A stretch of DNA of 64,000 nucleotides from the NCBI RefSeq assembly GCF_910591885.1, contig NC_063272.1, forward strand, positions 8,568,364 through 8,632,363. The letters are read 5' to 3'. Under the pieces are notes generated by a model. It saw only the letters and a list, made by a program, of their open reading frames with translations, did not search any database and was not told where the DNA came from. The position numbers and the translations under genes were made by a program. Position 1 is the first letter of the stretch. The number at the start of each line of letters is the position of its first letter. This document shows, piece after piece, positions 23,301 through 34,193 of this stretch. The stretch comes from Bombus terrestris (lineage: Eukaryota; Arthropoda; Insecta; Hymenoptera; Apidae).

Positions 23301-26277
23301 TTTCATTTCTATGGCATATCTAAAATGTTAACTTTAGCACATATTTAATTTTATTGCAGAGTTATATATGTAAAAAATGTAAATTTTCAACTACCTCTGA
23401 TGAAGATATAAAGAAGCACGTATTAGAAAAGCATTCAATAACAGATGAAGTTGATAAATATTCAGATTTTGAAGAGGAAGATTGTAGTTCGGATGAAAGT
23501 AAGGATAAATTTTATTATAAAATAAGAAGTTAAATTATTAAGTTTCACACACGATTTTTATTTCTAGAAACATCTACAATGAAATTTTTGTACAAGGAAA
23601 AATTTCGTAAAATCAAATGGAAAGAACCGTATCTGCTCGGTGTGCAATGGTCTATGGAATTGTAAATATCTATATCTTTTAGAGTTAAAATATATAATTC
23701 TTTAATATGTTTAAGTAACAGTCCATATTATTTTCTTTAACAGCGAACAAACAAATTACGAACTTTGTCTATTTAATGATTATTTTCCTAATCAGTTTAC
23801 TTTATTAAACAATTCCGATATTCTTAAATATTTGCCAGAGCTAGAAATTTCCATGCGAACAAAAAAAGAAAGTGTGTCTAAAACACTGTGTAATACAGAA
23901 GATACATGGAAGCAATGGAAACGATTTGAAGGTGGTTTAGATGAAGGTAATTACTTAGCGATAAAAACAAGTAATTACTTATAATTAATTACTTATATTA
24001 TATTACGTATTTCATAATGTTCAATATATTAAATTTAAAATAATTTTTCAGGCACTCCAATATTTTTTACTGGTGGACCAGTGTGGTCATTAGCTTGGTT
24101 ACCTATTCCATCACCAATGTATTCTAAGGAACCTTGTCAATATATCGCGATTAGTACTCATCCAAAAATGACAAGTGAATATACTGTAGGAAAATCACAC
24201 TCTGAGCCTAATATGATACAAATTTGGAATATCGGGTCTTTGGATTACGAGTTAGTAACAAAAAGTAGAATATGCTAGTATCAAATTTCTTCAAAGTAAA
24301 TTTTTCTTTTCTTTTAGGATTGATAGTAAAGTAGAATCCCCTACTTTGTCATATGCTATTGTACACAACAGTGGTACCATATGGTGTTTAGAATGGTGTC
24401 CTTCCGGATGTTATCAAGATGAAAGCTTAAATAATTATAAGAATGAAAACAAAATACCCAGTAATCTTAAGCGAATGGGTATGCTTGCAGCAGCTTGCTC
24501 GAACGGAAATGTAAATGTTTATTCATTACCTTTTCCAGAAGAGCTTAAATTTAAGAAGACTACAGACAATGAGTAAATAACAAATTCATCCAAATGAATA
24601 AATTCCTGTACATGTGTTGCTATTATGAATATATGTTATTGTAGATGGCCTATATACTCCACTGATCCAGTAATAACATTAGTTGTAAATATTTCAATGT
24701 ATGATAACAATGATCAAAATTGGCAATGTACCAAGTTATCATGGACAAAAGAACACGGTCATAAGTACAATTCTTTCACTATATTCTGATCCATTTCCTA
24801 ATTTTATAATAACTGACTTGTACAATTTCTTTCGTTTTTGCAGTACAATCGCTGCAGGATTTTCAAATGGATATATAGCTTTATGGGATTTAACATATAA
24901 ATCACCATTATCAATACAAAAAAGGAAGAACACATATTTCATAAATGCGTTTCAGCATTTTTATGCTCATGGTAATGCTGTGAGTAGTAAGTATATACAT
25001 ATATATATTTCTTTCTTTTTTGCAAAGTAATATAAAATAAAATAACAAGTTCAACAGGAGTACCATTTTTGTAGTGCTAGCGTTAATTCCGTATAATAAA
25101 GGAAGATTTCTAGCTTCTGGCAGTTTAGATAGATCATACAAATTTTGGAATTTAGAAGACATAAATAGTCCTCAAATTAGTATGCAAAAGTCTATTATAG
25201 TAAATGGTGAATGGATGACACACTGGCCATGTGCTATTGTTACTTTTGATGATGCACTAGGGTAAGGACCATAAAAGAATATTTTCAATTGATGAAATCT
25301 ATTTTTTAATATTATATTATTCTATTATAGGTACAACCATACTTATACTTATTTGATTTCATTAAGAGAACACGAATACAAATACTACCCTATTTTACAA
25401 ACAAATTCTACCACATATGTAAGTAATTTTAGAAAGTATATTTTAGATATTATTAAAAAGTAACCTTTTCTATTTAAAAATTTTATAGGCTGTAGCCACT
25501 TCTGACTATGCAAATAGCATTGCACATGGCACACTAGCAGGAGAAATACAAACAATTTTCGCACATGGACTTATATATAATAGAGATATTGATAAAGCTT
25601 TAACAAAGAAAAAAATGGTATTTCTTTCTGTGTTTAACGTGGTTAAATATTATTGATAATTTAAACCATTTCTTACAAAGTTAAATATAAATAATTCTCC
25701 TAGGTGAGTTCATTTGTTAAAATAGTGGACTTCTCAGAAAAAGAAGATAGTAAAGATAATAAAAAGCACAAAAAGAATTCGAAAGATTATTGTTATATGC
25801 CAGGAACTTATGATCAGTGCCAGGATCGATTTGGTATTGTTTTTTGTGATAAATTAAAAGTAAGTAGTCTCACTGCATAATGTATTTTATTTTTTATTAT
25901 TTTCACATTACTATTTTATTCTATTATATTTAAAGAGCGTTGAACATCATGAGCAGAAACAACCGAATGAGGAGGAACTACCAGAAGTTCCGCTTGAAGA
26001 ATATCCATTTATGTCTGTAAACAGAGTATGTATATCATAACTGTTTTCATTTAATTGATATTTTTATTCGATACTGAAATTAAATAATAAATTCTAGATG
26101 TCTTGGAATCCGAATGCATGGAGTTACTTCTGGATGGTAGTTGGTTACCAGAATGGTTTAGTAAGATTATTAAATTTCAGATATATGTCTGTGTCGCGCG
26201 AACTAAAAACATTATTGCCTCAATACGTAAAGTCTATGCTTCATAAAGCAAAAATTACAACAGAGAAACGTTGTTAA
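20303..26277 (+). CDS. GTF3C2: General transcription factor 3C polypeptide 2-like (TFIIIC subunit), zinc-finger/WD40
   Basis: Twenty-one coding exons sum to 4458 nt (1485 residues). Main ones are 20303-20456, 20529-21905, 21966-22201, 22274-22387, 22458-22610, 22682-22848, 22922-23012, 23096-23278, 23360-23498, 23568-23661, 23744-23946, 24052-24250, 24318-24572, 24645-24764, 24844-24986, 25075-25261, 25331-25418, 25489-25617, 25704-25859, 25936-26025 and 26098-26277. The first third is Lys/Asn/Ser-rich and disordered, with an AT-hook (RKRGRPRK). Then come 18 Arg-Gly dipeptides and several Cys/His pairs of zinc-finger type (CPICGAVMM, CKKCKFSTTS). The C-terminal half is a WD40-like domain starting FFTGGPVWSLAWLP, which matches the TFIIIC110 class. 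TFIIIC binds A and B boxes of tRNA genes and recruits TFIIIB for RNA polymerase III. Orthology to GTF3C2 rests on the WD40 part, and the N-terminal features are less standard. Confidence 0.85.
21989..22096 (+). repeat. Hexanucleotide tract encoding 18 Arg-Gly dipeptides
   Basis: AGAGGA then AGAGGT/AGAGGC units in the third coding exon of the TFIIIC subunit gene. All codons read Arg or Gly without interruption, giving an RG-box typical of nucleic-acid binding and arginine methylation. Confidence 0.9.
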
Positions 26278-27643
26278 CGCAAAGAAAAAGCAATCTTTTA
26301 TAATGAAATCAAGTATTATGAAATTAATGGCGAATGCGCCTACTCGTTGTTAATGTGTAGCAAATTATTTTTTACAATTTTATAGGCCAATTTTATAAAG
26401 ACTGGCATGCCAATGCTTCAACAAGATTCATTGTTATGTATATATTAAAAGAACTATGTAAAATTTATTGAATGTATTTATCATAGTCCATTTGAGAAGG
26501 TAACGCATTTTGTATAATATGTATATCTGCACGTTTTGTAATTTGTAATATTTAAAATGTGAAACTTCTGATTAAATTATGTTAATAAACAGGATTTTTT
26601 ACAAGCTTGAATAGTTGTTAATACAAGCGACCTCAGTTTATGTTATTTTTTTTCGCTTACTCTAAAGTGTGTGATAGTTCTATATAATATTAATATATTA
26701 CTCTTTTGGCATATTAGTAACGAAAAATATTTTAGTAACTAAAATAGTTTAGATGGTCTGTTACATGCCAAATAATTGTCGAAACTCGAGGAATAATCCT
26801 TTAAAATTGAAACATTTATCTGCATTCATCATTCCAAATTTTTGAAATTCGGCTATCGATATTTTTCAATCTAGCCACAGAAGTTTTAATACTTTTAAAC
26901 GATATAGAAAGGTGGATAAAACATTGTAAAATATTATTACATACTTAAAATATTTGTTAAATGTTCTATCGAGTTTTAAAATATATTATGCTCCATTTCG
27001 CGCCATTAATCACATCATTTGGTACAGTTAGGTTTCGCATATACCTATATACCATTGTCGTATACATACACATGCACATTAGTTTGATAAAGAGGTGGGG
27101 CTACAGAACCACTAGAGAAGGTAGTAGGGATCACATGTATATACAATCAAACGACGGAAAACGTCGTGGCCAGAGCTAAAGTAGCGGAGGGAAATAGAAT
27201 ATTTCGTAGCGAATTGTGAAGCAGTAGCTACTTCAACATTCTTCCTTTGATATTTGAAACGAAGGCAGTATCATTACATATTTAGTTTATCTCACTGGCG
27301 GAAGTTCACAATATCAAATACATAGATACAAATTCAATTCGTATAGTAATAAAAAATATAATTCACTCGAAAACTGCTTTTGTTTCATTTTCAATAAAAA
27401 GGAAACCGTCTTTATTTCATTTTAAATATTTGGTGCAAGTAAGTGAAGAATACCTTCTTTTTCTAGTTTTTAAAAAAAGTTGTAATGCACAATATGAGAC
27501 ATTCTTTATTCGTTTCGGATGTTTATATTAACAGCACGGGTATGATAACTGTATGTGTCAGCAAGTATAGTTTTACTTCTATATTGTACGTAAAAAAATT
27601 TTTCATAGAATTATTATCATGTTACAAAATTATTCTTTTAGAA
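26278..27643. other. 3' UTR of the GTF3C2-like gene and intergenic region
   Basis: AATAAA at 26584 is a plausible poly(A) signal for the upstream gene. The remainder is AT-rich. A TTCTTTTAG acceptor directly before 27641 implies that the next gene has a noncoding 5' exon somewhere in this interval. Confidence 0.5.
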
Positions 27644-28401
27644 ATGGGTATCAATCCAATGAAGTGGAAAACCAGAAATGTACTGTATACTATTTTAACA
27701 CTTTTTATCTTTTATGTTCTCTTTGTATATAAGAAAAAACATCATGTACTGTTCGAAGGAATAATAAAAAATTCAAATCCTATACATGTATGGGAATTCG
27801 TAGCGGATTTTAGTAATATGAAAAAATTAAATCCAACAATGTATGTAAAACATTACACATCACAATCTTTTTCTTTCTCTTTTCTTTTTAACTTTAATTA
27901 ATATTTACAGAGAAGAATTTAATATTATCGCAGAAAGTGGCAATTACGATCATTGGAAATATTCGGTCGAATATACTGAACATTTGAGTCATATACCAAT
28001 TATACGAAACATAGCGCATGGACATTACGCCATACGTGAAGATAATAATGGTTACTTGATTACTTCGAAACATCAGACGTGTTTCTTTCCCAAATTTGGA
28101 TGCTGTGAGTGATCGTTTCTATCGGAGGAAAAAAATAAGTTCCTTATGACATTAGAGACCAGTACCGACACCAAATGAGACTTTCAAATGATTTTAATCT
28201 TAAATTCTGATTTTCGTTTCAGTGGAGTCGATCTCGCAATTCAGATTCGATCGAGATGGTGCAACAGATACAAAGTGTATCGAAACCGTACAATATGAAT
28301 GTCCAATTGCATTTTCACCGTTATGTTACAGAGAAGTTATGTATCAACGAGAAGAAATTATGAAAAGATTGAAATTAAAATTCTCAGAGGCTAAAAATTA
28401 A
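27644..28401 (+). CDS. Small single-pass membrane protein with SRPBCC/START-like domain
   Basis: Three exons (27644-27840, 27911-28104, 28223-28401) encode 189 residues. MGINPMKWKTRN is followed by one hydrophobic segment (VLYTILTLFIFYVLFVY), then KKKHH, a positive-inside signal. Next comes a domain starting 'HVLFEGIIKNSNPIHVWEFVADFSNMKKLNP', cut here into its motifs: an N-terminal strand, then the 'VWEFVADF' helix with an Asn-Pro turn. This pattern is typical of polyketide-cyclase/coenzyme-Q-binding (SRPBCC) folds, where a helix near the start covers a lipid cavity. The C-terminal long helix (YREVMYQREEIMKRLK) fits that fold. The start was chosen at 27644 because an intron acceptor lies just before it. 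An in-frame upstream ATG at 27485 lies before that acceptor. Ligand unknown. Confidence 0.7.
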
Positions 28402-28791
28402 AAACAGTTAATATTGTCATAGATTTACTTTTTTGACCTTAAGAAAGTTAAAATATATAGTTTACGCTGTTTTTAGATTCACAATGTACTTGTAATATAT
28501 TTTATACAAAAATAATAATTTTTATAACGATTTTTGTACAATATTTTATATATCGCGCTGTTAGTTTATATATATATTTAGTATGACCAACATCAAAATG
28601 TAAAATCTCCGATAACAAAGTGACAAAAAAGAAAATAGAGGGGGAGATCAACAATTTATCGAAAACATACACATGAGAGAACCTGTGAAAAGGAAACAGA
28701 CATTGAAAAGTCTTTCTATTTTTATTTGTATTTATTGAAATATATATCATTCATAACCTTTAAACAATAGATTTATATTACAGCGTGAAAC
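28402..28791. other. Short intergenic region, SRPBCC-like gene to 4EHP
   Basis: AT-rich, 390 bp, containing the 3' end of one gene and the promoter and 5' UTR of the next. No distinct motif is seen. Confidence 0.5.
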
Positions 28792-30164
28792 ATGTCTAAT
28801 AAATTTGAGGCGTAAGTGAAACTAGCGTTCTTATTCGTCGTGCCTTTTTGTTTAGGCTAGTTAGAGGTTAGATCTGTTTTAAATAGAAATCAAAATTCAT
28901 TAATATACTGTCTTGTTTAACGCCCACAGCGTGCTTTTTTTTATACATTTGATGGGTTAATTGCTAACTTGCGCACAGTATTGTCTAACTAGTTCAAAAT
29001 AACAAAACACGTGATATACCTTGACATTTGTCAGAACCTAAATACACCTACGTCTATTGAATTTTCGATTGTTATTTTTATTATTTGTTTTTGACATTTT
29101 GATCAATTACCAAATAATAATTAAATTCATTTTTCTGCATACGACTATATAGAATCAATAATCATATAATTTATAAGAAACAAATGTATAAAGTCTGTAG
29201 CATATTGTTTTGTGAATAAAAAATTACATAAAATATTATAAAGATGATTTAATAACAGTATTTGTGAAACTCATGTTGTAAATTATAGTAGTACTTGCAG
29301 GTTAAAAACTAACGAAGACAATGGGAATGATGAAACACAATCAAAAGATAATAAAAAAACTGAAAAAGATTTACTAGTAAGTAAATAGTATTGTACTTTT
29401 TTTTCATTCTATTGATATGCTCTAATTAAATAGCACATATTTATTATAGCCCTCTATAGAAATTAGTCCAAATGAGCATAAATTACAATATGCATATGCG
29501 TTATGGTATAGTCGACGCAGTCCTGGTAAACAATCAAGTATACAAAGTTACGACCAAAATTTAAAATTGGTTGGTAGGTTTGCAAGCGTGGAGCAGTTTT
29601 GGAGTCTTTACAGTCATTTAGTCCGGCCATCAGAGTTAACAACATCTACAGATTTTCATCTTTTCAAAGTTGGCATAAAACCAATGTGGGAAGTATGTGT
29701 TTAGTGCCTCTTGTACTGTATAAAAAATTTATTCTTATTGAGTAATTTCATTATAACAAATGATCTTTTCCCAGGATGAGGCAAATCAGAAAGGTGGTAA
29801 ATGGATAGTACGGTTAAGAAAGGGTTTAGTTTCTAGATGTTGGGAAAATCTTGTATTAGCTATATTAGGAGAACAATTTATGGTTGGAGAAGAGATATGT
29901 GGAGCTGTTGTATCTATAAGGTTTCAGGTATGGTAATTTTTATTATTTGAAAATATTAATCTATATATATGTATATTACGAGTCATTAGGTATTCTTATT
30001 TTTAACAGGAAGACATAATATGTCTATGGAATAAGACTGCATCTGATTATGCGATAACAGCACGTATTAGAGATACATTAAGGAGGGTCTTACATCTTCC
30101 AACAAGTGCCTCAATGGAATACAAAACTCATACTGATAGTTTGAAGAATGTTCATCGGCTCTAA
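28792..30164 (+). CDS. eIF4E2: Eukaryotic translation initiation factor 4E type 2 (4EHP)
   Basis: Five exons (28792-28811, 29301-29376, 29450-29692, 29775-29927, 30009-30164) encode 215 residues. The cap-binding core has LQYAYALWYSRRSPGK with Tyr where eIF4E has Trp, the class II (4EHP) signature. The second aromatic is kept in PMWEDEANQKGGKW, and downstream are VSRCWENLVLAILGEQF and ICLWNKTASD. 4EHP binds the m7G cap without recruiting eIF4G, repressing translation together with partners such as GIGYF or Brat. The coding end after HTDSLKNVHRL is short for the family; see the finding on an open frame beyond the stop. AATAAA signals occur at about 30425 and 30442. Confidence 0.92.
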
Positions 30165-31103
30165 AATCTTGTGATGCTAACTCAGAGATTCAAGTTCTTT
30201 GTCGACTTTCAGGTAAATTATATTCTACTATTATAAAGAAAATCACAATGAAAAAATATGTGTTTATAAAACAGCACTCTTTGTGTATTTCTATATTTAG
30301 CTCATAGATACTTGTGAAAAGATGACATGTAGGTGGAAAATATTTTACAACTACAAAATTTAAATGACCATCTTATTTGATAACACATTTGATTCACAAG
30401 TATCCCATTGTAACTTATGTAAATAATAAATACATGTTGATAATAAAAAAATAATCTTATTTACAAAATGTATATGTGAAATTTTTATAATGATCGTTCT
30501 TACTATATATAGTTGGATTATGTTATAATTATGATGTTATAATTATAACAATAAACAATCATTCTATATGCCAAATACTTTTATTTAAGAGTACTTAAAA
30601 TTTGGAGCCCATTTTACATAGGATATTTATACATTTTTACACGAGATCGTGATTCTTTAGAATATATGCATAATTATTAATGTATTTTGTACATAATGCT
30701 TTCATACACAAAGCATTTTAATCGAAATATAAATATTAATTCCGATATAAAAATTAATGTATTTTTATATTTTAACTTGAAATATATAAAAAGACTGTGA
30801 TTTTGTTAAAATTTTAATATATATACAAATTTCTTTTATACGCTTGAGGCAATGAAGCACAAACTTGGACAAGGAGATTTACCACCACATACATTAAAAG
30901 AATAAAAGATTTTATATATGTAAATAAATATTTGCGTTAGCGACAGTGTATCGTCATGATTTGTTGTATTTAGACTAGAATCAGGTAGTATATTCAGTAA
31001 AAAAAATGAGGCCCAATGCCAAGAAAACCTAACATTAATTGTGCTTTTATTTCATGATTCTAATCATTATATAAAGCTTGTTTTGTATATATAAAGACAG
31101 AAA
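30165..31103. other. Convergent 3' regions of 4EHP (+) and MOSPD-like gene (-)
   Basis: Tail-to-tail interval. It contains 4EHP poly(A) signals around 30425-30447 and very AT-rich sequence. Around 30848-30905 a short stretch of higher complexity could be a noncoding or alternative 3' exon of 4EHP. Confidence 0.5.
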
Positions 31104-32522
31104 TTACAACCTTAAAATAATAATTGTAACCATACCTGTAATAAATGAAAAAATACTGTTTATGTTTTCTTAACCAAAACATAAATAATGAATACTTACC
31201 CAATACAAATGAAAATATTAATTTAAAGTTTATGGAGAGATGAAGATAATCAGGCACTCTATTATTCTGCTCTCCTTCTGTAGGTAAGAGCAATCCAACT
31301 ATGCAAATGATTCCAGCAATCAGTGCTACATAATTTGTCCCTCCTAAAAGTTATTAAAGTACTTATTAAAATACTTTATTTTTATTTAAAATATTTAATT
31401 TTTTATTTTAAGAGCATTTATTTTTGTACTTATAGCTTACTAGGGGTAGTATGCAAATTTGCATATAAAAGAATTTTTTAATTGAAATAGATATGCTAAA
31501 GAAATTTATTCTTATCACATATATTAAAATTGAATGGCATTAAAGATATGAAGTATTATATGACCTCAAACTAAGTAACTAAATATTAAGCTGGTATTAA
31601 ATAAACTAGTATTAAATAGTATTTAAATCCAAAAACTAATTTTAAATACTAACTTATTAACCTTTATCCGTAACATAATTCATATCTGAAGATAAGTAAA
31701 TTTCTGTGTTCTTATTTTGAATATTTCCACGAAATAAATCATGTTTTGATCTTGGTGGTTTCAGTGTGTATTCTGTAATTGTAAATAATAATTTTGCCAT
31801 TCAAAAAAATGTATCATACTGCTCATAAAGAAATGATGTACATTATAATGTATAATAAGTAACAATTTATAGATATTTTTTACTTACTATCAATGGCTTT
31901 ATTTTGAGCTATAAGAGCATATGATTGTTGCTGTCTGGTTTCATTTATGGGAAGCTGTTGAAACATTTCAGGATCTGGTGTAGATCTTCCAGCTGCTTCT
32001 GTTGTTCCAGGAAGTAATTTAGCTTCAACATCTCTTTGTCCTATGGCCTATTAATTTCCAAAAAGTATAAGATTATACTATTTTGTTAATGGAATTATAT
32101 TTACTCTTATATTTAAACATAATCATTTTATTACATGTTTAATTACCTGTTTAGTTGGATGTTCTTGCATTTGTATTCTAAATTTATCAACAACATTACA
32201 ATTACTAAACACAAGAGCTGTATGTCTGACAACAATATCAATACAATATCTCGCTTTTATTGTTCCTTCAGGCTCAACAACTTTATATTTATTTGGTGCA
32301 GTACATAATACTGTAATTATAACGGATTATGTTGAAACTTTTACTTAACTATTAGCTCGCATAATAACAATATATACCTTTAAATCTTATTGGAAAATCA
32401 TATGGGTTATACAAAGTTAAGACTTGTTTGTGAGTAGACTGATCGTCTAAAAAAAAAGTGATACTTTGAGGAAATACAAACACTGGTAGTTTTCTTGGAG
32501 TTGTAACTAATTGGGGCTGCAT
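31104..32522 (-). CDS. MOSPD1: Motile sperm domain-containing protein, MOSPD1/3 type
   Basis: Six exons on the minus strand (32522-32378, 32310-32147, 32047-31888, 31772-31662, 31343-31200, 31135-31104) encode 251 residues. Residues about 10-125 form an MSP domain: KLPVFVFPQSITFFLDDQ, QVLTLYNPYDFPIRFKVLCT, APNKYKVVEPEGTIK and IDIVVRH are close to vertebrate MOSPD1/3. A Gln/Ser-rich linker follows. Two membrane segments end the protein: YVALIAGIICIVGLLLP and, after YLHLSINFK, LIFSFVLGMVTIIILRL. The last exon adds only ten codons but restores the conserved hydrophobic end, which supports its choice. MSP proteins of this type sit in the ER membrane and bind FFAT-like motifs at contact sites. Orthologue number is uncertain. 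Confidence 0.88.
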
Positions 32523-34193
32523 TATATTTGTTTAATTTTGTGTCGTCCATGCACCTATAGAATTATGTTTGTCATTACACAGATATCTAAATTTATTGCT
32601 TAAGTTTATGTTATAATATATATACAAACTTAATTATTTTAAAACATTCTAAACATTTACTTTATATATTTTAATTCGATTTAATAGCACAAACTGCTTT
32701 TAATGTGTGCTTGATTTGTTATATTTTAATATTGGAAAATTTGTAATAGATAGATAATTATAGTTAAATGCTTAATATGACTTACCTAAAAAAAAATTAA
32801 GTACTTTGTGGATTATTGAAATTAAATTAAAACTTATGTATCGTCAAATTTTCGGAATTAATAATAACAATTGCTCAAAATGAATAAAAATAGAAATATA
32901 TATTACAGCGTATTTAAACAAACTTTTAAAAACTGATAATTTCTATTATAATAACTACACTGATAACTATGTAAATGTCCAATGGTGCTTCGTTTAAAAA
33001 AGATGTTTAGTTATTCTGACAAATGACTTGAATGACTTAATGAGTTGCGTTAAACACTTAATTAGTTGTATAACAACTTCTGTAAAGTACAATATTTACA
33101 AGCTTGTTAGCATTATAGGTCCATTTGGTTGAATACTGCACTGTTGATCTTCCTAGTGAAACAATTATTCACAGTATTATGGTATTCGTCACTCGTTATA
33201 CATCACTTTTCATTTTCATCACTAACACTTACTATTGTGCGTGTGAACAAGCTGGTTGTGTGATTTTCTCGTCTTTCCCTAGCTTATCATTACGAATCAG
33301 TTGATTAATTTCATCAGTCTTGTTAAAATTTAGATGGTATCAAAAATCACTTTATCATTCATACGTCATTTCTATTCAAATCAATCAATCGATTTAGCAA
33401 TAAGAAAATGCAAATACATACTTAAAAATTTTAATACGTGAAATGGTTATAAATGTTTTGAATATCGTTTAGAAATTTAACTGATGAAAACTAATGATAA
33501 TATTAAAAACAACCTATTATCGCCCAGTTTTCGTTTTATTTAAAATAAAGGATTTTATCTGAAGATAGATTTCATGACAGATTTCAGTAGATTTCCTAAA
33601 ATTAAAATTTTTCTAATAACAACACATTGTCTATACAAAATTCGGCGATAAATCAATCGTGTGCTGATATAGGGAAAAAAATACTAGTATGTTTTGTTGG
33701 CAACCGTGAGTACGTAATATATTGACAATACTCCGACGATTTCAACAATATGGCATCGGGTCATCGGGTTTATAAGTAATTACGTCCGTGCTTACGTTGG
33801 TCGAATGTTGATATTATCGTATTACTATAATAACGTTGTGCTAACGTATAAAAAAATGATTGACATACTACGTAGATTTTAATAAATAGGTAGTGTACTA
33901 AGTATCAGAAGTAATTGCGCAAAGCGATTCTAACCTTTTTCCGGAACTTTCGGTTTCCGAATTTCATCAGTGTTTTTATTTTTCAATATCACGGTAACAA
34001 TCTATTTTTCCCATAAATATATTTAAACATTATATTATTGCGAATCACTTTCAAATTTGATTAATACATTTCTAAAAAAACATTTGTAATCTTCTAATGA
34101 ATTAATAACTTTTATTATGTTTTGGATAATATTTATAACAAGCATGGATTTTATTTTCTTTTACATTTTCAGAAGTATACAAAAGAAGAAACC
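32523..34193. other. Divergent promoter region between MOSPD-like (-) and cyclophilin (+) genes
   Basis: Head-to-head arrangement. A TTTTCAG acceptor at 34165-34172 shows that the cyclophilin gene has an upstream noncoding exon in this interval, probably with its start near 33700-33980. The exact starts for both genes cannot be read. No other gene is seen. Confidence 0.5.

Noticed and set aside
27485..27643. N-terminal extension of the SRPBCC-like protein from an upstream ATG
   Set aside because: A good splice acceptor directly precedes the ATG at 27644 and the extension lacks protein-like composition.
30851..30905. Short frame MKHKLGQGDLPPHTLKE as a separate gene
   Set aside because: Too short and lacking independent support; at most a 3' exon of 4EHP.
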